From Pedococcus bigeumensis (GTDB lineage: Bacteria; Actinomycetota; Actinomycetes; Actinomycetales; Dermatophilaceae): a DNA stretch of 64,000 nt. Every line of letters begins with the position of its first letter. Within the stretch, counting starts at the first letter, position 1. The notes under the pieces are model-generated. The model had not been told where the DNA came from, searched no databases, and saw only the letters and a list, made by a program, of their open reading frames with translations. Shown one piece after another: positions 1-8,475 of the stretch. The DNA lies in assembly GCF_006438965.1 (NCBI RefSeq), contig NZ_RCZM01000006.1, forward strand, positions 143,912-207,911, given 5' to 3'. A program made the translations under genes and the position numbers.

Positions 1-451
1 TGGCGCCGAACCAGCGGTCGCACTCCTCGAGGTAGGCGGGGGCGAGGTAGTCCACCGTGCGGGTCGGGGCAGGTTTGCCGTCCCAGCCGGACGAGACGAT
101 CTCCGGGTGCTCGGTGTAGAGCCGATACGGCAGACCCTCGTTCTTCAGCTCGGCCATGATGAACGGGCCGGGCCGGGCGATGAACCACAGGTCGTGCGCC
201 GCGCACAGGTCGATGAAGGCCGCGACGTCCCGCTCCGGGCGGGTGGCGCCCGTGACGTCGACGCTGCCGTCGGGAAGCTCGTGCCACAGCCACGGGAGGT
301 AGGAGGCGACCGCGTTGCAGCCCGCCTCCTTGAGCAGCAGGATCCGCTGTTCCCACTCGGCGCGGGCGACCCTGAAGTAGTGGAGCTCGCCGGACATCAC
401 CACACGGGGCTCGCCGTCGATGAGGATCTGCTTGTCCTGGATCTGGATCAT
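1..451 (-). CDS. GH35 beta-galactosidase, N-terminal part (cut by window edge)
   Basis: This is the first 150 residues of a glycoside hydrolase family 35 beta-galactosidase, which hydrolyses terminal beta-galactosides; the rest lies left of base 1. The reading frame shows the family's opening strand (MSGELHYFR), the barrel motif ASYLPWLWHE and the segment ARPGPFIMAELKNEG, all typical of the GH35 TIM barrel. I chose the ATG at 451 because a GGAAAG ribosome site lies just upstream and the first strand of the domain follows within about 15 residues. There is no signal peptide, so it is probably cytoplasmic. It follows the GH94-type gene by 41 bp on the same strand, which suggests one operon for oligosaccharide breakdown. 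Confidence 0.85.
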   Translation of the reverse strand, partial: MIQIQDKQILIDGEPRVVMSGELHYFRVARAEWEQRILLLKEAGCNAVASYLPWLWHELPDGSVDVTGATRPERDVAAFIDLCAAHDLWFIARPGPFIMAELKNEGLPYRLYTEHPEIVSSGWDGKPAPTRTVDYLAPAYLEECDRWFGA

Positions 452-492
452 GATGCTTTCCGTTGGGGGACAGCGGTCTTCGGGAACGCGGG

Positions 493-3400
493 TCAGGACG
501 TCTCGACGGTGAGCTCGATCTCGTCACCGTGCGCGCGGGTCAGCAGGTCGGCGCGGGCCACGCTGACGCCGGCGCCACGGTAGGGGTTGTCCAGCGACGT
601 GGTCGGCAGCTCGTGACCGCCTGCGGTGACCCTGACGACTCCGGACCCCACTGCCCCCACCCGGTAGGTGACCAGGAGTCGCTTGTCCCCCAAGGGAATT
701 CGCGCCGTGAGACCGTCGAGCCCGGGTGCGAGCACCGGGTCGAGCTCGACCCGTTCGCCCCGGGAGCGAACTCCGAGCAGGGTCTCGGCGAGCAGCCGGA
801 GGTACAGGCCCGGGCCGGACGAGTAGACCCGCCACCCGCCCTCGAGGTCCACGTCGCCGGCCAGCAACGCGGCATACCGCGCGCTCGCGGCGAGACGGTC
901 GTCGAAGGCGCCGTCCGAGGACGAGTAGTAGGTGGTGCTCTGCCGCGGCCGGGCGCGCGGAACTCGCTCGGTGACGCCGACCGGGTTGGCCTGGCACAGC
1001 GCTGCGAAGAGGCGGTCGGCCGCGCCGACCCGGGCGAGCGCCTCGGCGTAGCGAAGGTGGGCGTGCATGTACATGAGGCCGATCTCGCGACCCCAGAACG
1101 TACTCGCCTCGGCACGCTGGAAGACGCTCATCGGGCCACCGCGGTAGGCGACCGGGCGGTCGAACAGCCGCGCACCGTCGGGGCCGAGCAGGTGCTCGTC
1201 GATGAGGTCGAGGTGGTGCTGCGCCTGCTCAGGCGTGAGCAGGTCCGCGGAGATCGCGTGGATCCACGGCAGCACGCCGTAGGTCAGGCCGGTCCGGGTG
1301 TCACGTGGGTGCACGAGCGGCTCGGACGTCCCGTCGTCGTTCAGCAGCACGTACCCGGGCAGCACCCCGTACAGCAGGAGGTCGTCCTGGATCGCGGTGT
1401 GTGCGGCATCGGCCGCCTCGCGGGCCCTGATGACCAGTGCCGCACCGGCACCGCACGACTCCAGGCCGTCGGCCAGCGACCGCAGCGCGGTCACCATCAG
1501 CACCGTCGTCCAGGTCGAGACCAGGCGGGCCGCCAGGTGCGGGTCCGCCGGCTGCAACGAGTCGTTCCAGTCTCCGTGTCCGTATGCCGGCAGAGCCGTG
1601 CCGGGGACGCGCACCTCGGCGATGCGATCCAGCACCCGCCGCAGGTGGTCCTCCACCGACGCCGGCGACGTCACGCCCTCGTCGCCCACGAAGGGCACAC
1701 CCTCGCTGAGCAGGGAGGCGTCCCCGGTGGCCTGCAGGTAGTCGCCGACCGCGAGGACCGGCCAGTAGAGGACGTCGCCGTGGGCATCCTGCTGACCGCT
1801 CTCGGCGAGCGGGGGGAGGAAGTCGAAGGCCTGCGGCCAGTCACCGCGGGCGTTCTGGTGGCGCAGAACCGACAGCAGCACGTCGCGCTGCTCCGCATCG
1901 CGCCCGAGCGCGATCAGGAGGCCGACGGGTCCCTGGCAGACATCGCGCGTTCCCCAGGCGCCGCCGGAGAACTGCTCCAGGCCGCGGGGCGAGAGGTAGT
2001 GCACGAGGGCGTTCTGGGTGAACCACGGGAGCACCGTGTCGATCCGGTCGACCTCGCCTGCCAGCCCCGCGCGGGACACGCCGGACGGGTTGGACCCGTC
2101 GGGTCCGTCGGGCGCGTGCGCTGCGTCGGGTGCGTCGAGATGGAGGCGCAGGGCGCCCTCCACGTTCGCCGACCAGCCGTCACCGAGGTGCTGCCCGGCC
2201 TTGGGCCGGACTTCGAGGTCCTTGGCGCCTTCCGTGACAGCCAGACTGAGCGTGACGTGGCGGCGGGCAGCCACGTCGAGCGTCAGCCACGGCGTCCCCC
2301 GCCCCTGACCGTCCGCGAAGAGCGGCCCGTCGGCGTCCACTGCGACCGAGCCGGCCTGCCACCCGAGCCGGAGCCCGGCGGCAGCGGTGCTCACGTCCAC
2401 GCCGTCCTCCCGCTCGGTCACGGCGTAGTCGGCGGGGTCCAGGCCGTCGTCGCCGGACAGGGCGATGTTGAGGGCGACGAGCAGCCTGCGCGGGGTGCCG
2501 GACAGCCACCGCACGGAGAGTCCGAGCTCCTGCGCGGCCGCCGGGGCGGACGACGTCACCTCGAGCGTGAGGTCGCCCGAGGCGTACCACCAGGTGGCTC
2601 CGTCAGTGCGCAGCGCCCAGGCGCTCGGGGTCTCGAGCAGCACCCAGCCAGCGGCCGATGTCGCGTCCTCGACGAAGATCCGCAGCCCGTGGGCGCGCTG
2701 CACCCCGAGGTAGCCACGTCGGGTCGACAGCAGCCGGTCCCGGCCGACATGGCCACGGGTCAGCTGGGAGTGGAAGGTGCCCGCCATCCAGATGGTCGAC
2801 GTCAGGCCCGATGTGTCGGGGACGAGTGCATCGCCGGTGCGGAGCACATGGCCGTGCGGACGCAGCACGGCTCGCTCCTTGGCGGCCGTGACGACATGGG
2901 AGCCGTCGCTGCCGAACCACGACAGCAGCGCACCGTCGGGACCGGTTTCGACGTGGCGCCGGTCGGAGTGGCCGGTGAGCTCCGCCAGGGTGTCGGCGTC
3001 GAGGTCGTCGGTGTCGAACGGCAGCGCGGTGCTGAACAGCGCCTCGGAGCCGATCTGGCCAGACCCACCGCGAGGGGCGTCCAGTGCCGCGTCGGCCCAC
3101 CGGCCCGGATCGGCCTCGGGCTGGGCGAGAGCGCCTGCAGCCCAGGAAGCATCCGCGTCCGTGGTCGCGTCCGGATGGTCGGGGCTGAAGACTCCGTAGA
3201 AGCCTGTGTGGTGGCGCTCGCCGGCAGTGATCGTCACCGGTGCGTCCTGCAGGACCACGAGGGCGTGCTCGTGCTGGAGGCGGTCCGACGGGAGCTCTGC
3301 GGAGGACAAGGCCGCTGGTACACCGGGGCGCCGAGCGCCACGGACCAGCTGGAGGGTGTCGGTGGCCCAGCCGCGTCCCTGCGTCAGCGAGCCCAGCAGC

Positions 3401-3960
3401 AGCCACGGGGCCGTGGCGCCGGGCATGTTCTGACGGACCGCGACGGCGGTGCCGCGCGCAGTCGTCACGGGCGTGAGGTCGAGGTACTGGCTCACGTAGA
3501 ACTCGTTGTTGCGGACCGCGGCGTACGGCGCGAGGCCGGGGTCGTGTGCGAGGACGACATCGACAACGGCCTCGCGCTGGCCGCTGTTCTCCACGGCCAG
3601 GTGCCAGAACCACGCGGGCGAGCCTGCGGCGAGCCGGAACGACACGGCATACCGGAGCCCCTCCCACTCCCCTGTCGCGGTGGGGCCCGTGTCCGACCAC
3701 CCGACGGCACTCGGGCTGGCCGGTCCGAGCAGGGGAACCCAGGTCGCACCTGCCCCGTCGATCCGGCGCAGGTAGAGGTTGGCAGGGCCCGCCTCGTGGG
3801 CACTCGCGGGATACATCAGCAGGGAGGTGTCCCCGGCGTCGAGGCGGGTCAGACAGGCCTCGTCGGTGAACGCCGCCCGGAGGCCGGCATCGCTCGAGAG
3901 GTCGTGGTGGCCACGTTTCACTGCGTTCGTCCGGAATGACACCCCTTGTGTATAGCCCAC
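493..3960 (-). CDS. GH94/GH36-type glycoside phosphorylase-like protein
   Basis: This is a large (1155 aa) protein of the cellobiose-phosphorylase superfamily. These enzymes split or build beta-glucosides with phosphate and share an (alpha/alpha)6 barrel. The barrel is visible in the C-terminal half: ALVHYLSPRGLEQFSGGAWGTRDV, then YGHGDWNDSLQ near residue 790, whose Asp corresponds to the catalytic acid of GH94 (GDWND), and a late STFWGREIG segment. The N-terminal half looks like the beta-sandwich domain. It is longer than classical cellobiose phosphorylase (about 800 aa), so substrate specificity cannot be named. The start is a GTG at 3960; a second in-frame GTG six codons later is possible. 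The neighbouring GH35 gene suggests intracellular degradation of imported oligosaccharides. Confidence 0.78.
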   Translation of the reverse strand: MGYTQGVSFRTNAVKRGHHDLSSDAGLRAAFTDEACLTRLDAGDTSLLMYPASAHEAGPANLYLRRIDGAGATWVPLLGPASPSAVGWSDTGPTATGEWEGLRYAVSFRLAAGSPAWFWHLAVENSGQREAVVDVVLAHDPGLAPYAAVRNNEFYVSQYLDLTPVTTARGTAVAVRQNMPGATAPWLLLGSLTQGRGWATDTLQLVRGARRPGVPAALSSAELPSDRLQHEHALVVLQDAPVTITAGERHHTGFYGVFSPDHPDATTDADASWAAGALAQPEADPGRWADAALDAPRGGSGQIGSEALFSTALPFDTDDLDADTLAELTGHSDRRHVETGPDGALLSWFGSDGSHVVTAAKERAVLRPHGHVLRTGDALVPDTSGLTSTIWMAGTFHSQLTRGHVGRDRLLSTRRGYLGVQRAHGLRIFVEDATSAAGWVLLETPSAWALRTDGATWWYASGDLTLEVTSSAPAAAQELGLSVRWLSGTPRRLLVALNIALSGDDGLDPADYAVTEREDGVDVSTAAAGLRLGWQAGSVAVDADGPLFADGQGRGTPWLTLDVAARRHVTLSLAVTEGAKDLEVRPKAGQHLGDGWSANVEGALRLHLDAPDAAHAPDGPDGSNPSGVSRAGLAGEVDRIDTVLPWFTQNALVHYLSPRGLEQFSGGAWGTRDVCQGPVGLLIALGRDAEQRDVLLSVLRHQNARGDWPQAFDFLPPLAESGQQDAHGDVLYWPVLAVGDYLQATGDASLLSEGVPFVGDEGVTSPASVEDHLRRVLDRIAEVRVPGTALPAYGHGDWNDSLQPADPHLAARLVSTWTTVLMVTALRSLADGLESCGAGAALVIRAREAADAAHTAIQDDLLLYGVLPGYVLLNDDGTSEPLVHPRDTRTGLTYGVLPWIHAISADLLTPEQAQHHLDLIDEHLLGPDGARLFDRPVAYRGGPMSVFQRAEASTFWGREIGLMYMHAHLRYAEALARVGAADRLFAALCQANPVGVTERVPRARPRQSTTYYSSSDGAFDDRLAASARYAALLAGDVDLEGGWRVYSSGPGLYLRLLAETLLGVRSRGERVELDPVLAPGLDGLTARIPLGDKRLLVTYRVGAVGSGVVRVTAGGHELPTTSLDNPYRGAGVSVARADLLTRAHGDEIELTVETS

Positions 3961-4046
3961 CCGGGCTGGGCCGGTTCGTGGTGTATCACCTCGTCCGCCT
4001 GAGCCCGGCGTGCACCGCGGCTGACCTGCGGCTGACCTGCAGCATC

Positions 4047-4087
4047 ATGGTTGGGGAATGCAACCAAGAAGTTGAGTGTTCAACCAT
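4047..4087. promoter_or_regulatory. Inverted repeats before the nitroreductase (likely operator)
   Basis: Just before the nitroreductase start lie nested inverted repeats. GGTTG (4049-4053) pairs with CAACC (4061-4065), GTTGA (4071-4075) pairs with TCAAC (4080-4084), and ATGGTTG (4047-4053) pairs with CAACCAT (4081-4087). This AT-richer, dyad-rich block is typical of a MarR/HxlR-type repressor operator, a common control for nitroreductase-family genes. No such regulator is adjacent, so the partner is unknown. Confidence 0.45.
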
Positions 4088-4089
4088 CC

Positions 4090-4731
4090 ATGACCCAGAC
4101 CCATGACTCCCTGACCGAGCTCGAGGCCCAGTTCGCCGACCACCTCGAGCTTTCCCCCGAGGCTCAGGACCTGCTGTTCCGCGACGCCCGCACGGCCAAC
4201 ACCTTCACCGACGAGCCGGTGACCGAGGAGCAGGTGCGCGCCATCTACGACCTCGTGAAGTGGGCGCCGACGTCGATGAACAACCAGCCCCTGCGGATCC
4301 TCCTCGTGCGCACCCCGGACGCTCGCGGCCGGCTCGTCGAGCTGATGGGTGGCAACAACAAGGCCAAGACGTCGACCGCTCCCCTGGTCGCAGTGCTGGC
4401 GGCCGACACCGACTTCCACGACGAGCTCGGCAAGGTTTTCCCCCACTTCGAGGGGGCCCGCGACCTCTTCGCCGGCAACGACGAGATGCGCGAGGGGTCG
4501 GCCACGCTCAACGCCACCCTGCAGGTCGCCTACTTCATCCTCGGCGTCCGCGCGGCCGGTCTGGCTGCCGGCCCGATGACCGGCTTCGACGCCGATGGCG
4601 TGGACCGCGAGTTCTTCCCTGACGGTGCACACCGCACCATCGCGGTCGTCAACATCGGCCGCCCCGCCGAGGGCGCCTGGATGGACCGCCTGCCCCGCCT
4701 CGACTACGACGAGGTCGTCACCTCCGTCTGA
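4090..4731 (+). CDS. Nitroreductase family protein, RutE-like malonic semialdehyde reductase
   Basis: This 213-aa protein belongs to the FMN-dependent nitroreductase family and most resembles the RutE branch, which reduces malonic semialdehyde to 3-hydroxypropionate in pyrimidine catabolism. Visible family features are WAPTSMNNQPLRILLV (FMN-phosphate binding loop), the GNNKAKTSTAPL segment and the C-terminal GAWMDRLPRLDYDEV. No other rut gene is in the window, so it may work as a general NAD(P)H-dependent quinone or aldehyde reductase. The ATG at 4090 follows the dyad-rich operator directly; no strong Shine-Dalgarno is seen. An upstream in-frame start at 4051 is disfavoured because it would put the operator inside the gene. 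Confidence 0.82.
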   Translation: MTQTHDSLTELEAQFADHLELSPEAQDLLFRDARTANTFTDEPVTEEQVRAIYDLVKWAPTSMNNQPLRILLVRTPDARGRLVELMGGNNKAKTSTAPLVAVLAADTDFHDELGKVFPHFEGARDLFAGNDEMREGSATLNATLQVAYFILGVRAAGLAAGPMTGFDADGVDREFFPDGAHRTIAVVNIGRPAEGAWMDRLPRLDYDEVVTSV

Positions 4732-4780
4732 CTCGAGGTCGACCGCCGATCCCCCTCGGGCAACTCGAGAAAGAAAACCG

Positions 4781-5010
4781 TTGCACAAGGAGACCTTCCC
4801 GAATTAGCGTCGAGCTACACGGAAGGGAGGTGGTCCAGGAAGTGATTTCTATTTGGACGCGTGAGGTGACTGCGCGCTAGCGCACCTCGACTGCTCGAGG
4901 TCCGCCATCCGGCGCAATCCCAAGCAGTTCACCGCAGCCCGTGGGCCGTGCAGGTCGTCCCCTGCGCACGCCGAGCCGCACTTGTCGGCACGGCGAAGCC
5001 CACGGGCTGT
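4781..5010 (+). ncRNA. Promoter-preceded structured region; candidate small RNA or short-peptide leader
   Basis: The convergent gap after the nitroreductase is structured rather than empty. TTGCAC (4781-4786) and TAGCGT (4805-4810), spaced 18 bp, form a plausible promoter. Downstream is a strong ribosome site (GGGAGG) before a 12-codon GTG-started peptide (4852-4890) ending at TAG. Next come a GAGGTG/CACCTC hairpin (4863-4888) and a perfect 12-bp arm pair, CAGCCCGTGGGC (4935-4946) with its complement at 4998-5009, enclosing two smaller hairpins. No tRNA signature (TTCGA loop) is present. I have a vague impression that similar sequence recurs in other actinobacteria but cannot verify that. The function is unknown. 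Confidence 0.35.
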
Positions 5011-5019
5011 CCAATGCCC

Positions 5020-5060
5020 GGACAGCACCGAGTCGCCCCTCACGGGACTCGGTGCCGTCC
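5020..5060. terminator. Bidirectional hairpin terminator
   Basis: GGACAGCACCGAGTC at 5020-5034 pairs with GACTCGGTGCCGTCC at 5046-5060 with one mismatch. It lies immediately 3' of eda on the minus strand and 3' of the structured region on the plus strand. No U tract is visible, as is usual for actinobacterial terminators. Confidence 0.7.
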
Positions 5061-5065
5061 GTCCT

Positions 5066-5761
5066 TCAGGGGCGGCGCAGGGCGGCGGCCTCGGCGGCGA
5101 GGGCCTCGATGCAGTCCCAGTCCCCTTGCGCCACAGCATCTTTCGGGGTCAGCCACGATCCACCGACGCAGCCGACGTTGGGCAGCGCGAGCCAAGCTGC
5201 GGCTGTCTCCGGCGTGATGCCGCCAGTCGGGCAGAACCGCAGGTGCGGGCACGGCCCACTCACCGCCGACAGGTAGGGCCGGCCACCGCTCGCCTCGGCC
5301 GGGAAGAACTTCATCGCCTCGAGCCCGGCTTCGGCCAGGGTCAGCATCTCGGTCAGCGTGCCGGCCCCCGCCAGCAGCGGCAGACCGCTTGCGAGCGCCG
5401 CGTCGAGCAGCCGCGGCGGCGAGCCCGGGGTGACGATGAACTGGGCGCCCGCGTCCTTGACCTGCTGCACCTGCTCCGGTGTCACCACGGTGCCCGCGCC
5501 GACGACCATGCCCTCGACCTCGGAGGCCACCGCCTCGATGGCGCCGAGCCCGGCTGCGCTGCGCAGCGTGATCTCGATGACGGGTATGCCGCCGCGCACC
5601 AGCGCCCGCGCCAGCGGCACGGCCTGCTCCACCGAGTCCACGACGACGACCGGGATGACCGGCGCGAGGTCGAGGATGTCGGCCTCGCTCGAGATCACCG
5701 GCTTGGTGGCGCCGGGCGCGTGACTCGACCGGCCCTGCTCGGTGTTGGTGGCGGTGGTCAT
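5066..5761 (-). CDS. eda: KHG/KDPG aldolase
   Basis: This is the 2-keto-3-deoxy-6-phosphogluconate / 4-hydroxy-2-oxoglutarate aldolase (231 aa), the last Entner-Doudoroff step, yielding pyruvate and glyceraldehyde-3-phosphate. The class I aldolase signature is clear: the catalytic glutamate in IPVIEITLRS and the Schiff-base lysine in LEAMKFFPAE near residue 150, with CPTGGITPE as the phosphate loop. About 30 extra N-terminal residues precede the barrel. It overlaps edd by 4 nt (ATGA), so the two are translationally coupled and both would respond to the CRP-type site upstream of edd. Confidence 0.95.
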   Translation of the reverse strand: MTTATNTEQGRSSHAPGATKPVISSEADILDLAPVIPVVVVDSVEQAVPLARALVRGGIPVIEITLRSAAGLGAIEAVASEVEGMVVGAGTVVTPEQVQQVKDAGAQFIVTPGSPPRLLDAALASGLPLLAGAGTLTEMLTLAEAGLEAMKFFPAEASGGRPYLSAVSGPCPHLRFCPTGGITPETAAAWLALPNVGCVGGSWLTPKDAVAQGDWDCIEALAAEAAALRRP

Positions 5762-7713
5762 CGGGTCTCCTCGTGGCTGACGAACGGTGCGGAGTCGCTC
5801 TTGTCCCAGACGTGGCCGAGGCTGCCGAAGATGTGGGCACCCTCGTCCGCGCGGCCGACGGCAGCCCGCATCGGGGCGAACAGCTCACGCCCGGTGCCGA
5901 CCCCTTCGGGGCTGACCCGTGGTGACGGGACCCGGGAGGCGAACTCGTCCTCGTCGACCAGCACGTCCAGCCGCCCGGTGAGCGAGTCGACCCGGATGAC
6001 GTCACCGTCGTGGACCTTCGAGATCGGCCCGGCGTGCACCGACTCGGGAGTCACGTGGATCGCCGCGGGAATCGCGCCCGACGCCCCGCTCATCCGGCCG
6101 TCGGTGACCAGCGCCACGGCATACCCGCGCTTCTGGAGCACCCCGAGCGAAGGCGTGAGGGCGTGCAGCTCGGGCATCCCGTTGGCCGAGGGGCCCTGCT
6201 CGCGGATGACGACGATGACGTCGCGGTCGAGCTCGCGCCGCGAGAACGCCTGGAGGAAGCCGACCTGGTCGGTGAAGACGCGGGCCGGCGCCTCGATGAC
6301 CCGGTGCTCGTCCTTGACCGCGGACACCTTGATGACCGCGTGGCCGAGGGTGCCACCGAGCACGCGGAGGCCGCCGTCGACCGTGAACGGGTTGTCGGCC
6401 GCGCGCAGGACGGCAGCGTCGCCGGATGCTGTTGCGATGTCGACGAACTCGAGCCGCCCGTCCACGACCTCAGGACGCTGGGTGTAGCGACGCAGGCCCG
6501 GGCCGGCCACCGTCAGCACGTCCTCGTGCAGCAGGCCGTGGTCGAGCAGGGTGCGGATCAGGAACGGCGTGCCACCCGCTGCGTGGAAGTGGTTCACGTC
6601 GGCGGGACCGTTGGGGTAGATCCGGGCGATCGACGGGACGGCCGTCGACAGGTCGTCGAAGTCCTCCCACGTCAGGTCGATCCCGGCGGCCGCGGCCATC
6701 GAGATGAGGTGCATCGTGTGGTTGGTCGAGCCGCCGGTCGCGAGCAGTGCGACGACGCCGTTGACGACGGTCTTCTCCGAGACGACCTGGCCGATGCCGT
6801 AGGGCGAGTCCGATGCGGCGATCTCCGCGACCCGCGACGTGGTCGCCGCGGTCAGCGCGTCCCGCAACGGGTCGTCCGGGTGGACGAACGCCGCCCCGGG
6901 CAGGTGCAGCCCCATGACGTCCATCAGCATCTGGTTGGAGTTGGCGGTGCCGTAGAAGGTGCAGGTTCCCGGTGAGTGGTAGGACGCGACCTCGCTCTCG
7001 AGCAGCTCCTCGCGACCGACCTCGCCCGCGGCATACGCCTTGCGCGTCTCGGCCTTGTCGGCGTTGGAGCGCCCGGACGCCATCGGCCCGGCCGGCACCA
7101 ACGCGGTCGGCAGGTGACCGAACGACAGGGCGCCGGCCACGAGCCCGGGCACGATCTTGTCGCAGACACCGAGCATGAGAACCCCGTCGAACACGTCGTG
7201 GCTGAGCGCGATGGCGGCCGACATCGCGATGACGTCACGGCTGAACAGGCTGAGCTCCATGCCCGCTCGTCCCTGGGTGATGCCGTCGCACATGGCGGGC
7301 ACGCCGCCGGCCACGCGGGCGACCGCGCCGACCTCGCGAGCGGTCTGCTTCATCGCCGCCGGGTAGTGCTCGAACGGCGCGTGCGCCGACAGCATGTCGT
7401 TGTAGGACGTGATGATCCCGAGGCTCACGCCGGTGTCGGCAGCCATCGTGGTGCGGTCGCTGCCGCCGCACGAGGCGACCGCGTGGGCGAGGTTGGAGCA
7501 GCCGAGGTCGGTGCGCGCGGGACGCAGGCTCAGCTCCGAGGCGGCCCGCGAGAGGCGTTGCAGGTATGCCGTGCGGCTGGCCCTGCTGCGGTCGGTCACC
7601 CGGGCGGTGACGTCGGCGACGACGGGGTGGATGGCCGGCGTGGCCGGTCTGGCGGCTGGGTCGTTGGCAGGTTGAACGGCAGAGTGGTCGGCAGGCTGGA
7701 CGTCGGGCGCCAT
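5758..7713 (-). CDS. edd: Phosphogluconate dehydratase
   Basis: This 651-aa enzyme is the iron-sulfur 6-phosphogluconate dehydratase of the Entner-Doudoroff pathway (IlvD/Edd family), making KDPG for the downstream aldolase. The frame shows ITSYNDMLSAHAPFEHYP, the cysteine-bearing AMCDGITQGRAGMELS and MLGVCDKIVPG segments (cluster ligands), GTANSNQMLMD, and VTDGRMSGASG near the C terminus. The length matches the family once an N-terminal extension of about 40 residues, rich in Ala and Pro, is counted. It starts with ATG at 7713, is the first gene of the edd-eda operon, and faces a PsiE-like gene across a 170-bp divergent region. Confidence 0.95.
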   Translation of the reverse strand: MAPDVQPADHSAVQPANDPAARPATPAIHPVVADVTARVTDRSRASRTAYLQRLSRAASELSLRPARTDLGCSNLAHAVASCGGSDRTTMAADTGVSLGIITSYNDMLSAHAPFEHYPAAMKQTAREVGAVARVAGGVPAMCDGITQGRAGMELSLFSRDVIAMSAAIALSHDVFDGVLMLGVCDKIVPGLVAGALSFGHLPTALVPAGPMASGRSNADKAETRKAYAAGEVGREELLESEVASYHSPGTCTFYGTANSNQMLMDVMGLHLPGAAFVHPDDPLRDALTAATTSRVAEIAASDSPYGIGQVVSEKTVVNGVVALLATGGSTNHTMHLISMAAAAGIDLTWEDFDDLSTAVPSIARIYPNGPADVNHFHAAGGTPFLIRTLLDHGLLHEDVLTVAGPGLRRYTQRPEVVDGRLEFVDIATASGDAAVLRAADNPFTVDGGLRVLGGTLGHAVIKVSAVKDEHRVIEAPARVFTDQVGFLQAFSRRELDRDVIVVIREQGPSANGMPELHALTPSLGVLQKRGYAVALVTDGRMSGASGAIPAAIHVTPESVHAGPISKVHDGDVIRVDSLTGRLDVLVDEDEFASRVPSPRVSPEGVGTGRELFAPMRAAVGRADEGAHIFGSLGHVWDKSDSAPFVSHEETR

Positions 7714-7777
7714 GAGGCTCCTCGGGGATTCGGCGGTCAGGGTATGGACCGCGCGAACGGCGTCGTTGGCGCGCGCG

Positions 7778-7793
7778 TGTGATTCAGTTCACA
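7778..7793. promoter_or_regulatory. CRP/GlxR-type cAMP receptor binding site
   Basis: TGTGA (7778-7782), six bases, then TCACA (7789-7793) match the CRP-family consensus TGTGA-N6-TCACA exactly in both half-sites. It sits 65-80 bp upstream of edd in the divergent region shared with the PsiE-like gene. The likely role is carbon-source control of edd-eda, and possibly of the divergent gene. Confidence 0.7.
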
Positions 7794-7883
7794 AGTGTGA
7801 CGGCGGCCCGGATTCGGGCAATGGCCATCCCGGCATACGGACCAGTAGCCACGCGCGTGACCGATCACCGCAGGTCAGACAGG

Positions 7884-8417
7884 ATGTCCGGCATGACGGA
7901 CTGGATCGAAGACAGCATCGAGCGCGTCGAGAACGTCGTCTACCTCGCCGTGGCGGTGATCCTGTTCGCCGTCGCCGCGGTGGTGATCGGCAAGACCGTC
8001 CTGACCTTCGGCGACCTCGGCAGCGGCAGCGTCGTGGACGTGGCCGCCGACATCCTCGACCTGCTGCTGCTCGTCTTCATCGTCGTCGAGCTGCTCTTCG
8101 CGGTGCGGACGACGCTGTCGCGGCGCGAGCTCGTGGCCGAGCCGTTCCTCCTGGTCGGGATCATCGCCTCGATCAAGGAGATCGTGGTGCTGTCCGTCAA
8201 GGCGCCCGACCTGCTGGGCAAGCCCGAGTTCGCCGACACGCTGCGCCTGATGGGGCTGCTCACCGGCACGATCATCCTGCTGGCGCTGGCGTCGTTCCTG
8301 TTGCGGCGCAAGGAGCGTGAGCCCAGCGAGGGCGCCAACTCCGGACACGGCGCCGACGAGGTCGAGAAGCACACCAACGGCACCGACGAACGTGCAGCGG
8401 CAACCCCCGTCCCCTGA
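7884..8417 (+). CDS. PsiE-like phosphate-starvation-inducible membrane protein
   Basis: This is a 177-aa integral membrane protein resembling the PsiE (phosphate-starvation-inducible) family. Four hydrophobic segments are visible at roughly residues 18-40, 55-78, 90-110 and 122-142, with a conserved-looking ELVAEPFLLVGIIASIKEIVV stretch across the third. The C-terminal 35 residues are polar and probably cytoplasmic. The biochemical role of PsiE proteins is unknown. I chose the ATG at 7884; an ATG three codons on is equally possible, and earlier starts would run into the CRP-type site. The gene is divergent from edd. Confidence 0.65.
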   Translation: MSGMTDWIEDSIERVENVVYLAVAVILFAVAAVVIGKTVLTFGDLGSGSVVDVAADILDLLLLVFIVVELLFAVRTTLSRRELVAEPFLLVGIIASIKEIVVLSVKAPDLLGKPEFADTLRLMGLLTGTIILLALASFLLRRKEREPSEGANSGHGADEVEKHTNGTDERAAATPVP

Positions 8418-8432
8418 ATCGGGGACGACCAC

Positions 8433-8465
8433 GGCTGACTCAGGGCTGACTCAGGGCTGGCTCGT
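8433..8465. repeat. 11-bp tandem repeat at a convergent gene junction
   Basis: Two exact copies of GGCTGACTCAG (8433, 8444) and a third diverged copy (8455) fill the 58 bp between the stops of the PsiE-like gene and pdxH. Each intact unit carries TGA on both strands. Confidence 0.8.
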
Positions 8466-8475
8466 GGCTTGCCGG

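Noticed and set aside
463..3939. Very long plus-strand frame (1158 codons) opposite the GH94-type gene
   Set aside because: Its composition is Arg/Gly/Val/Gln-rich with no recognisable domain and it is exactly antisense to a gene with clear family motifs; long antisense frames are expected in this GC-rich codon usage.
4935..5009. Possible tRNA from a 75-base folded region
   Set aside because: No TTCGA-type T loop, no anticodon arm with standard spacing and a 12-bp end stem instead of 7 bp.
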